Source: Frateuria sp. Soil773 (GTDB lineage Bacteria; Pseudomonadota; Gammaproteobacteria; Xanthomonadales; Rhodanobacteraceae). From it: a stretch of DNA of 64,000 nucleotides. A program made the position numbers and the translations under genes. The stretch covers positions 1 through 64,000 of the forward strand of contig NZ_LMSL01000036.1 in assembly GCF_001428405.1 (NCBI RefSeq). Reading direction: 5' to 3'. Below, in pieces: positions 42,101 through 52,293 of this stretch; the stretch's first letter is position 1, and every line of letters starts with the position of its first letter. The notes under the pieces were generated by a model. It was not told the DNA's origin. It saw nothing but the letters and a program-made list of their open reading frames with translations, and did not search any database.

Positions 42101-44893
42101 TAGCGCTGCATGGAAGCGACGCAGCAGCGCGCGACCCGTCGAATCGACGTCCTTGATTCCCGCGCGTGCCAGGCACTCTGCAAAATCCGGGATGCCGGGC
42201 GCCATCGCAGCCGCCTCGGTCTCGTCCAGCCAGTATCGTTGACGCTGGAACGCGTAACTCGGGAGTGCCATGACTGGCCCCCGCCCGCCGAACCAAGCTT
42301 GCCAGCGAAGCATCGCCCCCAATTGCCACAGTGCTGCCAGCGTGGCGGGAAGCAGGCGCTCCTGCGGCCGCTCCGCTCCAGAGCCCGTTGGCAGAAGGGC
42401 AGCATGCGGCAGCATCCGCCGCACCAGACCCAGCAGCGACTTGCCGGCCCCCAGTTCAACACAGACATCGATCGATGCAGCTGCCAGCGTCCGCAGCGCC
42501 GAGGAAAACTGCACGGGCTCGCGACATTGCCGAAGCAGATAAGCACGATCGATCTGGCTGTGCGATTCGCCGTCCTGGGAGGATACGAACTGGCAATGGG
42601 CTTTCTGCAACGCAAGCGATGAGGTAGCTTCGTCGAGTTCGGGCAGCAGGGCGTCTACCGCTGCCGTGTGGAACGCATGGCGATTGCGGAGCGCTGCATG
42701 GGCCTGTCCGGCTTCCGTCAGTGATGCGAGCAAAGCCTCCACGCTCCCAGCGGGCCCAGCAATGACCTGCACGTCGACGGCGTTGCACGCAGCCAGCGCA
42801 AGACCAGGGGCGACCGACAGCCACCCTTCCAGTTCCGACTCCCGGCAGAAGACCGCGACCATCCCTCCTGGAGGCATGCCTCGGCTCATGATCTGGCCAC
42901 GCTGGCAGGCAAAACGCATCGCGGATGCTTCATCGAGGATGCCCGCGGCAACCATGGCCGCTATTTCACCGACGCTATGACCAAGGCAAGCCACCGGTTC
43001 GATGCCGAGCTCCCGCAGCCGACGCAGTAGCGCCAATTGCAGTGCCAGCAGCGCAGGCTGCGCGTACCGGGTATCACTCAGTCGAGAAGCCCGGTCATGC
43101 TGCAGCAGTGCAAACAGATCCTCGTCGCAGTGCGGCCGTGCAAGCATGCAGAGCGCGCCCAGGTGAATCGCGAACGCCGGATCGGCAGCGAGCAATCCGT
43201 CGGCCATGTGTGCGTGCAAGCTGCCCTGGCCGGTGAAAAGAAACGCTACTCGAGGCGCCGACTTGCTACGTGCGGTCGGCAACTTGGCTGCGGCAAGTGC
43301 CTCGCGCAACCCTGTCGCATCCTGTGCACTGGCGCACAACCTCCAGGGCATCGAATCGCGACGAGTTGCCGCGGCCATGCAGTAATGACGAACAGCGTCC
43401 TCGCAATCCAGCTTGTCGAGGGCCGCTGCATGGTGGCCGATCATGGCCGCAAGCCCCGCCTCGTCACGCGCCGAGATGGGCAGCAGCAAGTCGGACGTGA
43501 CCACTGGCGGTTCGCCGCCGTCTCGCAGCGGCGCCTCGGCCAGCAGTACATGAGCGTTGGTACCACTGAAGCCGAATGAGCTGATGCCGGCGACCCGCGG
43601 ACGTCCACTGCGTGCCCATGGCCTTGCCTGATTCAAGGGCCGGACGGGCAACGATTGCCAGTCAACTTCCGGCGTCAGGTCATTGGCGAAGCGTTGCGCC
43701 GGCAGCAGGTCATGCTGCAAGGCCAGAAGTACCTTGATCACCGAGGCGATCCCAGCGGCTGCCTCCAAGTGACCGATATTGGTCTTCACCGACCCGATGG
43801 GCAGTGGCATCGCGGGGTCGCGGCCGGCAAAGACCTCGCCCAGGCTGTTCAGCTCGATTGGATCGCCCAGACGCGTGCCAGTGCCGTGGGCTTCGACGTA
43901 ATCAATATCGTGGACGGACAAACCGGCATCGTTCAGCGCGAGCCGGACCAATTCGGATTGTGAAGGTCCATTGGGCACGGTCAAACCGGCCGATCGTCCG
44001 TCCTGGTTGCAGGCGCTCCCCGCCAACACAGCCAAGATGCGGTCGCCATCGCGTACAGCATGGTCGAGTCGCTTCAACATGACTATTCCGCAGCCTTCGG
44101 AGCGGCCGAATCCATCTGCTTGAGCCGAGAATGCCTTGCAACGACCATCAGGCGCGAGCATGCCGGCTTGCTGAAAGTTGATGTGCACCTGTGGAAGGAC
44201 TATCCGATTTACGCCACCGACCAGCGCCTGGTCGCAATTGCCACCCTGGATGCTGAGCCTTGCCAGGTGCATGGCAACCAGCGAGGAGCTGCAGGCAGTG
44301 TCGATCGCAACACTTGGGCCTTTCAGGCCCAGCCAATACGAGATGCGGCCGCTGGCAGTGGAATGACAGGTCCCCGAGCTGAGATAGGCATCGATCTGCT
44401 CCAATCTCTGACGAGCCAGCATCTGTTGATAGTCGTTGCTGCAAAGTCCCACAAAGACGCCGGTACGCGAATCGCGCAGCTCACTGGCGCTTTTGCCGGC
44501 GTGCTCCAGTGTCTGCCACACCACTTCCAGCAAGAGCCGCTGCTGCGGATCCAACGACTTCGCCTCGCGAGGCGAGATTCCGAAAAAGTCCGCATCGAAT
44601 TCACGCAGGTTTCCTACAAAGCCGCCTTCTCGCACGCGCAAGCGATCGGCCGACATCGCCCCGGCATCGAAACGATCTTTTGGAATCGGGCCGATTGCAT
44701 CGCCCGCGCCAAGCAGTAATCGCCAGAACGACTCCAAATCCTCGCCCCCGGGAAACTGGCAAGCCATACCGACGATCGCGACGGACATGCATTGCGCGTT
44801 GCGTGCCGTCAGCAGCTGTTTCTCCAGCCGCTCGATGGCTTCCAGCGATTCCAGCAATAGGGCTTCTACCGCCTCGGAATCCCGATCGCTCAT
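39146..44893 (-). CDS. Type I PKS module, KS-AT-MT-KR-ACP
   Basis: 1915 aa, module 2. An N-terminal docking helix (about 8-30) precedes the KS (Cys201 in DTACSSS, HGTGT, KTNIGH). The AT (about 548-885) has GQGS, GHSVGE with Ser640 and a HAFH-type motif, which suggests malonyl-CoA. The methyltransferase (about 1100-1320) has the SAM motif LEIGGGTGG at 1143-1150 and should put a methyl on the alpha carbon. The KR (about 1500-1690) has TGGLGGVG and Tyr1650. The ACP has GVDSLM with Ser1820. I see no dehydratase or enoylreductase, so the predicted output is an alpha-methyl, beta-hydroxy unit. The long acidic-basic C-terminal helix fits docking to the 3106-aa protein. The gene overlaps both neighbours by 4 bp. 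Confidence 0.95.
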   Translation of the reverse strand: MSDRDSEAVEALLLESLEAIERLEKQLLTARNAQCMSVAIVGMACQFPGGEDLESFWRLLLGAGDAIGPIPKDRFDAGAMSADRLRVREGGFVGNLREFDADFFGISPREAKSLDPQQRLLLEVVWQTLEHAGKSASELRDSRTGVFVGLCSNDYQQMLARQRLEQIDAYLSSGTCHSTASGRISYWLGLKGPSVAIDTACSSSLVAMHLARLSIQGGNCDQALVGGVNRIVLPQVHINFQQAGMLAPDGRCKAFSAQADGFGRSEGCGIVMLKRLDHAVRDGDRILAVLAGSACNQDGRSAGLTVPNGPSQSELVRLALNDAGLSVHDIDYVEAHGTGTRLGDPIELNSLGEVFAGRDPAMPLPIGSVKTNIGHLEAAAGIASVIKVLLALQHDLLPAQRFANDLTPEVDWQSLPVRPLNQARPWARSGRPRVAGISSFGFSGTNAHVLLAEAPLRDGGEPPVVTSDLLLPISARDEAGLAAMIGHHAAALDKLDCEDAVRHYCMAAATRRDSMPWRLCASAQDATGLREALAAAKLPTARSKSAPRVAFLFTGQGSLHAHMADGLLAADPAFAIHLGALCMLARPHCDEDLFALLQHDRASRLSDTRYAQPALLALQLALLRRLRELGIEPVACLGHSVGEIAAMVAAGILDEASAMRFACQRGQIMSRGMPPGGMVAVFCRESELEGWLSVAPGLALAACNAVDVQVIAGPAGSVEALLASLTEAGQAHAALRNRHAFHTAAVDALLPELDEATSSLALQKAHCQFVSSQDGESHSQIDRAYLLRQCREPVQFSSALRTLAAASIDVCVELGAGKSLLGLVRRMLPHAALLPTGSGAERPQERLLPATLAALWQLGAMLRWQAWFGGRGPVMALPSYAFQRQRYWLDETEAAAMAPGIPDFAECLARAGIKDVDSTGRALLRRFHAALRGERWLPGGLLYQLAWQPEAAFDLLPPTAVPEAPSPAQTESLCLYQAYERDLERLAADYVRAMWFAANLHCQVQDLQSVTKLLRVLPRLKPLVPRLLAMLEQAGYLVQRHGSFETTEQARGAAPLEECIEAFQARHGRRVEFRLLHRCGLELGAVLAGMRNPVHLLFPDNSFDDVTELYRDGPVLNALSQSMCEWLETLLAACPPGQGLRILEIGGGTGGTTAHVLPRLVGRDAKYCFTDVGPAFVTRAHRQFGHLQGFSALTFDLESDVDGFVAGGANDLVIAANVVHATRDIERSLRRAASQLKPGGWLALVEGTEQQAWVDLTFGLTDGWWCFDHDPLRADYPLLGISAWRQLLTRIGFDAVQVVDGHPGSSQKLVLARYAGLAKQSPARLRHVLIGADAILRQRLRDALIRLGAEASDLIDAPDGLGPLAETVMTGMTPVRMHVLAGPYTTDLLSTCMRLAELLSWPQRHVDARLRVWIATEKGIAGSVGQGLLAFARVASLESGQHGIARVLFDPDDGDSLCRAAQELELPSAARECHWSAAGRKLPRLLPMDANASTIPVLSDAQYLVTGGLGGVGLVVLRWLADQGVRHIRVFSRTGIETAVQRDLVAELRARQVRVVVDVLDLADAGAVASAFETIAKDPAPLRGILHLAGVITEPMSAGDLRRADFERVFAAKVFGTANLDRQSRALPLDFFLCFSSGASAWGFKGQAHYAAANGYIDGLIAERRSLGLSGTSINWGHLRPGGMAAGEESRAVLAGYGVQAIDSEEIVEVLAVATRDDPGGMVVARNDWPRLQALMASAGEGALLAHLVGRTAPVDTSAGMVPEAPMPAAWRARLSGLSMRKQEALVEATVMPLLASVLNVSDIRHLSMDDGFQAMGVDSLMALEFRQRIEREFQLNLPATMIYDWPSPVSLVRHLLDMLRKEACGVDAHDSPETCLAGLAAERQVGSDVLLLDELEASLERELRNLPDLAGEQR

Positions 44894-47800
44894 ACGATTG
44901 CTCCGCGGCGTAGTTGCGCCAGTTTGTCGCTAAGATGCTTGCGCACATCCGAGCCATCGATGGCCGTGGCACAGCCGGTCGCTGCAACGGTGCCTACGGG
45001 TGCCGCCTCGGCTTCGGCGACCGGGTTCGCCCCTGCTGCGCCGACAGGGGCCAATCGTCGGGCCAGGTACTGCGAAAGGGCATGCACATTCGGATAGTCG
45101 AATAGCAGCGAGGATGGCAGGCTGATACCCAAGGCCTGCTGCAATCGGTTGCGCATCTCCACGGCGCCTAGCGAATCGATGCCCAGATCGGTGAAGCCTT
45201 GATGGAAGTCCAGATCGGTTGCGGCGAAACCCAGCACTCTGGCGAGTTCTTGTTGAGCAAGTCTGACCAGCGCAGGCAGGCGCTCTGAATCTGACATGCG
45301 CTGCCAATCTGGCATCGCCGGCGTCGGGGTCGAGGCGGCCGTGCCCACCTTCCCAGGATCGATGGCCGCTGGCGTGCATTTCGTCACCAGGTTCGAAAAC
45401 ATGGCGCGTTGCCGTAAGCAAGGATCGGCTTCCGACCAATTCATCGGTACGGCGGCCAGCCAGGCCAAACCACTGCCAATGGCCAGTTCGACAGCCGCCA
45501 GTGCCTCTGCCGGTTGAAGCGGAAGGATGCCCTTTCCGGTGGCACGCCGATCTGCGCCCAGGGACGCCGCCGAACCAACCTCCGACACCGTGCCGAGCGC
45601 AATGCTCAACGCTGGGACGCCGCGGGCACGAAGTTGCGCGGCCAACCCATCGAGGCCAGCATTGGCTGCCGAATGGTTGGCCTGTCCAGGTGAACCGAAG
45701 ACACCCGCGACCGAAGAGAACAGCACGAAATACTGCAGCGGTTGCGCCGCCAGCAGGTTCGCCAATTGGCATGCGGCCGTGAGCTTGGTCGTAAGTACGG
45801 GCGCTAGCGTATGTCCGTCCTGCTGCGGCAGGAGACCATCGGATAGCACACCTGCTGCGTGAAAGACGCCAAGTACCGGTGGCCAGTCTTGACCAAAGCG
45901 GGCACAGAGCGTGGTCAGGGCGGTGTCGTCGTTCAGGTCGAGCACCGGTAGCTCAACCATGACGCCTCGCTCCCGCAAGGATTCAACCATTGCCGTAGCC
46001 CTGGCATCGACGGGGCCGCGACGACTCACCAGCACAAGATGCTTGGCACCCCGCGAGGCTAGCCAGTCCGCTACGATCAATCCCAGGCCGCCCGTGCCGC
46101 CGGTAATCAGGTACGAGCCATCCAGGTCAGTCGCCAGTTGCCGTGTCGACAAGCTGGCACGCCATTGAATGGCCAGCTTGCCAATGTGCTGGCCGCGCTG
46201 CATGCGCCGAAACAGACTGGTTGCCTGTTCCGGAGACGTCGTGCGTACCGGCATCAAGGGAAGCCGTGCACGATCGATCGTCGCGACGATGTCGCGTAGG
46301 CCATTGGCGACGAGTTCCGGACAGCTCGCAGTCTCCCGGTAGAGATCCAAGACGTGATAGCGGACATCCGGACGCTTCGATGCCATCTCGGCATCGCTCG
46401 AAATGCCCTGCTTGGCGAGTTCCACGAACCGTCCGCCCCGTTGAAGGCAGGCAAGGCTTGCATCGATGAATCCCGGTGAAGTCAGGCTATTGACGACGAC
46501 TGCGACCCCCTGCCCCTGCGTATACCCCAAAACTTCCTGGGCGAAATCGGTACGCCGCGAATCGAATACGGCCTCGGCGCCTTGCGAGCGCACCCAATCA
46601 GCCTTGTGACGACTGGCGCTTGCGACCACGCGCGCGCCGCGCGCGCGTGCCAGTTGCAACGTTGCCCATCCCGTTGCGCCGGCCGCAGCATGGATCAGTA
46701 CCAACTCGCCATGCGCAACCTCGGCAAGATCGAGCGCGCGCAGCGCGGTCAGGAACGCTACCGGCACGCTGACCGCACGCTCCAGCGGCCAGTGCCTGGG
46801 CACCGGATGCGTATAGCGAGCATCGATGGTCGCAACGCTGGCCATGGATCCTGGTGCAATGGCCATAACCCAATCGCCGACAGCCAGCCCATGGACCCCG
46901 TCGCCAATGGCTTCGATCTGTCCTACGCATTCGCTGCCCAAACCTTCCGGCCGCTTGAATGGCAACGCACCCAGTGCGTCGAGCAAGTCGAGGAAATTGA
47001 TGCCGGACCAGGTCGTGCGTATGCGCACCTGCCCTGCCGCCGGTGCCGAAATTCCTGCATCGACCAGCTTGATATCATCAAGGCTCGCGCCACCTGCCAG
47101 GAGGCGTTTGTCGCACCCAGCCGCGGCAGGCACCCATACGTGCGCGCGGTGTACGAAGCGCTGTCCGTCGCGCCATGCCAGCTCGCGCTCGCGCGAGCCC
47201 GCTTGCAATTCGCACTCCAGGTACGCCACAAGGCGTTCCGCACTAAGTGGTTCGACCGTATCCACATCGATCAGCGTCGCCCCAAATTCCGGACGCTCAA
47301 GATCGAACGCACGGACCAGACCTTGGATGCTCGCCGCAGCGAGATCGTTAACGGCTTCGTTGGGCAACACCGCCTGTCCGCCGCTGGTCAGCACGAATAT
47401 CCGAGGCGGCGCAATCTCTGCGTCCCTGGCCAAGGCGTTCAGTGTCGCAAGCACGGCAGTGCCCGCGTCGAGCGGGGCCACGCCACTCGGCACCACCAGT
47501 ACCTGGGCCAGCGCTCTGCCATCCGCGCTCAAATACGTGCTTGCCGAAACAGGTACGGGCACGCTGAAGGAAGTCGCCCCTTCATTGGACGGAAATTGCG
47601 CAGGACGCAGGCAGACCGTCTCCAGCAGCTCGGGCTTGCGCGCGATCAATACCTGCTGGTGCAGCTTCCAGTGCGCCGCACGCCGCCCCACCTCGGTAAA
47701 GCCCGAGGCACGCAAGCGCTCATCCCACGCTTGGGCATCGAGCAGGGCACTGTCCTGACGCGCATCGGTAAAGGCCCACCAGCCACCGGTGAGTCCAAAA

Positions 47801-50800
47801 ACAAGATCCAGCCAAAGCTGTTGCTCCGTCACTTCCAAGAGCAACAGATAGCCGCCAGGCCGAAGCAGTCGATGCAGGCGCGCCAGGCTGGCAGGAATAT
47901 CCTTTGTGGCGTGCACGACATTGGCAGCGACGATCACGTCGAAGCGTTCGCCGTCGAACCCGGCGACCGATTCGTCGCTCTCCAGATCAAAGACTCGCCA
48001 GCGCAAGCTTCGATGATCGGCGAAACGCTCACGTGCTCCGGCCATGAAGGCGGCGGAAACGTCGGAGAACATGTAATTCAGCCGAGCACCATCCAGGATC
48101 TCCAGGGCTACGCCCGTGGTGGCTCCCGTCCCGGCGCCAACCTCCAGGACGCTGAGCGCGCGCCCTTCCGGGAGTTGTTGCTGCAGGGCGTGGAGTGCTT
48201 TCGCCAGTTCCCGATTGCATGCTTGAGCACCGACACTTTGCCCGTACACGCCGGCGAGCAGCGCACGGCCGTCGCCCTCAAACAGGAGTTCCACGGCATC
48301 CCGGCCATCGGCCAGGATCTCCGGCAGAGCCCTGAGGCATCGATGCAATAGGCGCGCCTCGTAATCCGACTCGGCCAGGCCCACGTCGGACACTTCGGCC
48401 AACCGTATTCCAAGCCGGGCATCTGCCGACCAATCCAGGCCCTGTTCCGAACGGTTCAATATTCCGGTTTCAACGGCTCGCGCGAGGCAACGTCGAAACA
48501 GTCGGGCACGATGGCCCGGCAGCCGATGGGCCAAGGCGTCGACCGCCGAATCGGAGATTGTGGTGCCGAAGGCCGCCGGCATACCGAACTGGACCAACAC
48601 CGCCGGCAGCCAGTGCAGTACCCGCGACTCGAGGGCCGCCATCGCATCCCGGTAGCCCAGCAATGGCGGCGTCAAGGCATCGCATTTCTCGAAGGGCATC
48701 GGCACCGGCATGCTGGTCTCCGGGCCATCCATCGCCAACCATTCAGCGCTGAACAGGCTGTCTGCGGACGGCAGTTTCCAATGCACCGGCCGGGGCGACG
48801 AAACCAGATGAAACTGCTGTGCCCGGCGCAGGTGCAGGCCCTGCCATGCCAGCACCTTCTCGCCCTGCGGATCGAATGCCACACCGTCGACAATCAAATC
48901 GTCGTTGTTCGCCTGCAACGAGGGACGCCGCCGCCAGCAAACCGTCAAGTGGTCCATATCGAGCCGACCCAGTTGCAAGCGCTCCAGGGCAAACGGAACG
49001 TGCGCTGTGCCGGGCGCAAACATGGCAACCGGATGCATGGCCGCATCCAGCAAGACAACCCGTTGCAAAGCCGGCGAAAGCCCGTCTACGGCCGAAATGC
49101 GGGCGACGATAGTGCTTTCGTGACCGACCAAAGCCTGTACGGCGCGGAACGGTGCCCGATAGCCAAGTCCAAGCTCCTCCAGGGTCTCGTACAACGCATC
49201 GCCGCCAAGATTCGGAGCTTGCTCGAGCAAGCGTTGCGCCTCGGGCCACTCAATCGTGACAGGTACGACCATGGTATCGATCCGACCGATGGCGCCTGCA
49301 TGCATCAAGCGTTGCCAGGATCCCTGATCGTCCTGTGCACGCACGTGAACCGATACCTGGTCGTCGGCCTGCACGACCTGCAAATCCAGATCCGGTAGGC
49401 CGGTAGCCAAAGTCGCGGCGGCTGGCCAATGCACGTCGTCGAGTGCAACGTGGCCGTGCCTATCGGCGATAGCCTCCAATGCAGCGACCAGGCTGAGCGA
49501 AGCGGGGATGACGACCTCGCCGAACACGAAGTGGCCGGCCAGTGCAGGTAACCGCTTCAAACCTACCTTGCCGGCACGGACTCGTTGCGGCACGGCGAGC
49601 TGGATATCGGTATGGGCAATACGATCATCTGGCGCGGTGCCTGCATCCCCAGCCAGGGAAGTCGATGTAGGCACCTGGTCGTACCAGAATCTCTGGCGCT
49701 GAAATGGATAGTGCGGCAGCGACACCGGCTGGGTGCGTCCGACAAGGCCCAAGATCGACCAGTCCGGTGCGCCACCGGCGACATACCAACGCGCCAACGC
49801 CTGCAGCATGCCAGTCCAGCCGTCGATCTGGCGGCTCTGTGTCACCTGCAGTACGGCCTTGGAGTCCGGCGCACTTCGGCGCGTCAAACCTGGTAAGCCG
49901 GAGCTCGGTCCAATCTCGATGGCAAGATCGACTCCGGACGCCATCAATGCCTTCGCCGCGTCGGCATAGCGCACAGGCGCAACCATCTGGGAAACCCAAT
50001 AGTCGGATTCCGACATGGCGCCACGATCCAGACCGCCATCCCTGCTCGAATAGGTGGGCAATTGCGACGATTGCAATACCACCCCGTCGAATGCCTGCGC
50101 CAAGGATTCCTGCGCACCGGCCACCCAAGGCGAGTGGAAAGCGCGGGAAACGTCGAGACGTTTCCACGATGCACCCAGTTCGGACAGGCGCCGCTCCAAT
50201 ACCGCAAGCGCGGCAAAGCCGCCAGAAACCGTCACAGCGTCAGGCGCGTTGATCGCGCTTATAGCGAGTGCCTGACCGATTTCGGCGACAAGCGCCGACA
50301 CGGTGGCATCGTCAAGACGCACGGCCGTCATGCCGGCATCGTCAGGAATGGCTGCGATCGCATGTCCTCGCGCACAAACGGCCAAGGCCGCCGCTTCGGC
50401 ATCCATGATGCCGGCCATCACCGCCGCAGCGTACTCGCCGACGCTGTGGCCCAACACGGCGGCCGGCATCATGCCAAGCTCACGCAACGCGTCAGCCAGT
50501 GCCCATTGCATCGCGAACAACGCCGGCTGCGTGTTCTCGGTCCTTGCCAAACGACGATCGTCGGCATGCAGGCAAAGATCGATCAGGTTGCCGTCCAGAG
50601 CGACAGCCATCCATGCCGCACATTGATCAAGCCGCTTTCGGAACGCCGGCCAGGTCTCATACAACGAGCGTGCCATGCCAGCATATTGGGCGCCCTGCCC
50701 CGGAAACAGGAACGCTACCTTTGGGGGGCGCATCCCTGCCTCGCCACGGCATACCGACGATCCATCTCGACACTGTACACGTGCATCCTGCAACGACCGG

Positions 50801-52293
50801 GCGACGAATGCGGCACGATGCCTGAACGATGCTCGCCCGCGTTGAAGACTCAACGAAACAGCTGCCAGATCGGGGCAATCAGATTCATCCAGGTGCGCAG
50901 CAAAGTTGCGGATCTGCGCATCCAGCGCTGCTTCTGATTTAGCGGATAGCACCAACAGTTCTGGCGAACCCGCCGGGGCCGCGGTGATCCCGTGCGGCGA
51001 TGCCGGAGCAGAGGCCAACACCACATGGGCATTGGCGCCGGCGAAACTGAACGCGCTCACCCCTGCCCAACGACGACCATCAGCACCAAGAGGCCAGGCT
51101 TCCAGACGATCCTGGACACGTACGCACATGCGTTCGAACGCAATCAACGCATTGGGTTGCCGGAAATGCAGGCTGGGTGGCAACTCGCCGTGGTACATCG
51201 CCAGGCTGGTCTTGATGATGCCGGCAATGCCTGCCGCCGCCTCCAGATGGCCGATGTTGGATTTGACGCTACCGATACGCAGCGGCTTGGCCGGATCACG
51301 CTCCGCCCCCAAGACAGCGCCGAGTGCATTGACTTCGATCGGATCTCCGAGGCGTGTGCCGGTCCCGTGAGCTTCCACATAATCGATGCGTGCCGGTGCG
51401 ACCCGCGCCTGCGCATAGGCTTCGCGCAGCAGAGCTTCCTGGGCTTTTGGATTCGGTGCGGTCAGCCCATTGCTGCGGCCGTCCTGATTAAGCGCGCTGG
51501 CTTCGATTACCGTCCAGATGCGATCACCGTCGCGCACGGCCTCATCAAGCCGCTTCAGCACCAGCATGCCGGCACCTTCACCACGAACGTAGCCATCGGC
51601 GCTGTTGTCGAATGCCTTGGAACGCCCGTCCGGTGCCAGGAAACCGCCGAGAGCGAAGCTGACCGTCACCGCCGGCGACAGCAGGCTCATCGCGCCACCA
51701 GCCAAGGCCAGGTCGCAACTGCCATCGTGCAGCGCGCTGCAGGCTTGGTGCAATGCCGTCAACGATGCCGAGCACGCGGTCTCGATGGCCATGCTCGGCC
51801 CCCGCAGGTCGAGCAGGTAGGAGATACGGTTGGCGATGACACAGTTGAAATTGCCGGACCCGAAGTAAGTATCGACGGCTTGCGCATCAAAAAGGCGTTC
51901 GTAGTAATCGTAAACCGAGGTGCCCATGTATACGCCGGTGCGCGAGCCACGCAAACTGTCCGGTGCGATGGCCGCGTCTTCGAGTGCGCACCATGCCACC
52001 TCAAGCGCTAGTCGTTGCTTGGGGTCCAACGCTTTGGCTTCCGTAGCGGAAATACCGAAAAACGGCGCGTCGAACTGATCGATGTCGTCGATGAAACCGC
52101 CAAAGCCGACCGCCGCCTTTTGCTCGGGTGTCAGCCGTGGCAACAGATCGGCGAGATCGAACCGTCGATCCTCCGGAATCGGTCGCACGGCATCGCGGCC
52201 TTCGCGCAGCAGTTTCCAGAATGCACGCAGGTTCGGTGCGCCCGGGAAACGGGCTGCCATCCCGACGATGGCGACTGGCGCGCGCCGGATCAT
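44890..52293 (-). CDS. Type I PKS module, KS-AT-DH-MT-ER-KR-ACP
   Basis: 2467 aa, the first extension module, with a full reducing loop plus C-methylation. KS (1-430): Cys174 (ETACSAS), His309, His349. AT (525-865): GQGAQ, GHSVGEY with Ser617, RAFHS, hence malonyl. DH (about 890-1170): HFVFGEVVIP and Asp1083/His1087. MT (about 1360-1550): LEVGAGTG. ER (about 1740-2045): NADPH motif near HAAAGATG at 1868. KR (about 2055-2240): TGGTGGLG, Lys2170 and Ser2194, but the catalytic Tyr position is His2207 (QANHSAAN). ACP: GIDSLG with Ser2374. There is almost nothing before the KS, so it lacks a long N-terminal docking helix. It presumably takes the acyl chain from the ligase-ACP protein two genes upstream. 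If all domains work, it yields an alpha-methyl saturated extension. Confidence 0.95.
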   Translation of the reverse strand: MIRRAPVAIVGMAARFPGAPNLRAFWKLLREGRDAVRPIPEDRRFDLADLLPRLTPEQKAAVGFGGFIDDIDQFDAPFFGISATEAKALDPKQRLALEVAWCALEDAAIAPDSLRGSRTGVYMGTSVYDYYERLFDAQAVDTYFGSGNFNCVIANRISYLLDLRGPSMAIETACSASLTALHQACSALHDGSCDLALAGGAMSLLSPAVTVSFALGGFLAPDGRSKAFDNSADGYVRGEGAGMLVLKRLDEAVRDGDRIWTVIEASALNQDGRSNGLTAPNPKAQEALLREAYAQARVAPARIDYVEAHGTGTRLGDPIEVNALGAVLGAERDPAKPLRIGSVKSNIGHLEAAAGIAGIIKTSLAMYHGELPPSLHFRQPNALIAFERMCVRVQDRLEAWPLGADGRRWAGVSAFSFAGANAHVVLASAPASPHGITAAPAGSPELLVLSAKSEAALDAQIRNFAAHLDESDCPDLAAVSLSLQRGRASFRHRAAFVARSLQDARVQCRDGSSVCRGEAGMRPPKVAFLFPGQGAQYAGMARSLYETWPAFRKRLDQCAAWMAVALDGNLIDLCLHADDRRLARTENTQPALFAMQWALADALRELGMMPAAVLGHSVGEYAAAVMAGIMDAEAAALAVCARGHAIAAIPDDAGMTAVRLDDATVSALVAEIGQALAISAINAPDAVTVSGGFAALAVLERRLSELGASWKRLDVSRAFHSPWVAGAQESLAQAFDGVVLQSSQLPTYSSRDGGLDRGAMSESDYWVSQMVAPVRYADAAKALMASGVDLAIEIGPSSGLPGLTRRSAPDSKAVLQVTQSRQIDGWTGMLQALARWYVAGGAPDWSILGLVGRTQPVSLPHYPFQRQRFWYDQVPTSTSLAGDAGTAPDDRIAHTDIQLAVPQRVRAGKVGLKRLPALAGHFVFGEVVIPASLSLVAALEAIADRHGHVALDDVHWPAAATLATGLPDLDLQVVQADDQVSVHVRAQDDQGSWQRLMHAGAIGRIDTMVVPVTIEWPEAQRLLEQAPNLGGDALYETLEELGLGYRAPFRAVQALVGHESTIVARISAVDGLSPALQRVVLLDAAMHPVAMFAPGTAHVPFALERLQLGRLDMDHLTVCWRRRPSLQANNDDLIVDGVAFDPQGEKVLAWQGLHLRRAQQFHLVSSPRPVHWKLPSADSLFSAEWLAMDGPETSMPVPMPFEKCDALTPPLLGYRDAMAALESRVLHWLPAVLVQFGMPAAFGTTISDSAVDALAHRLPGHRARLFRRCLARAVETGILNRSEQGLDWSADARLGIRLAEVSDVGLAESDYEARLLHRCLRALPEILADGRDAVELLFEGDGRALLAGVYGQSVGAQACNRELAKALHALQQQLPEGRALSVLEVGAGTGATTGVALEILDGARLNYMFSDVSAAFMAGARERFADHRSLRWRVFDLESDESVAGFDGERFDVIVAANVVHATKDIPASLARLHRLLRPGGYLLLLEVTEQQLWLDLVFGLTGGWWAFTDARQDSALLDAQAWDERLRASGFTEVGRRAAHWKLHQQVLIARKPELLETVCLRPAQFPSNEGATSFSVPVPVSASTYLSADGRALAQVLVVPSGVAPLDAGTAVLATLNALARDAEIAPPRIFVLTSGGQAVLPNEAVNDLAAASIQGLVRAFDLERPEFGATLIDVDTVEPLSAERLVAYLECELQAGSRERELAWRDGQRFVHRAHVWVPAAAGCDKRLLAGGASLDDIKLVDAGISAPAAGQVRIRTTWSGINFLDLLDALGALPFKRPEGLGSECVGQIEAIGDGVHGLAVGDWVMAIAPGSMASVATIDARYTHPVPRHWPLERAVSVPVAFLTALRALDLAEVAHGELVLIHAAAGATGWATLQLARARGARVVASASRHKADWVRSQGAEAVFDSRRTDFAQEVLGYTQGQGVAVVVNSLTSPGFIDASLACLQRGGRFVELAKQGISSDAEMASKRPDVRYHVLDLYRETASCPELVANGLRDIVATIDRARLPLMPVRTTSPEQATSLFRRMQRGQHIGKLAIQWRASLSTRQLATDLDGSYLITGGTGGLGLIVADWLASRGAKHLVLVSRRGPVDARATAMVESLRERGVMVELPVLDLNDDTALTTLCARFGQDWPPVLGVFHAAGVLSDGLLPQQDGHTLAPVLTTKLTAACQLANLLAAQPLQYFVLFSSVAGVFGSPGQANHSAANAGLDGLAAQLRARGVPALSIALGTVSEVGSAASLGADRRATGKGILPLQPAEALAAVELAIGSGLAWLAAVPMNWSEADPCLRQRAMFSNLVTKCTPAAIDPGKVGTAASTPTPAMPDWQRMSDSERLPALVRLAQQELARVLGFAATDLDFHQGFTDLGIDSLGAVEMRNRLQQALGISLPSSLLFDYPNVHALSQYLARRLAPVGAAGANPVAEAEAAPVGTVAATGCATAIDGSDVRKHLSDKLAQLRRGAIV

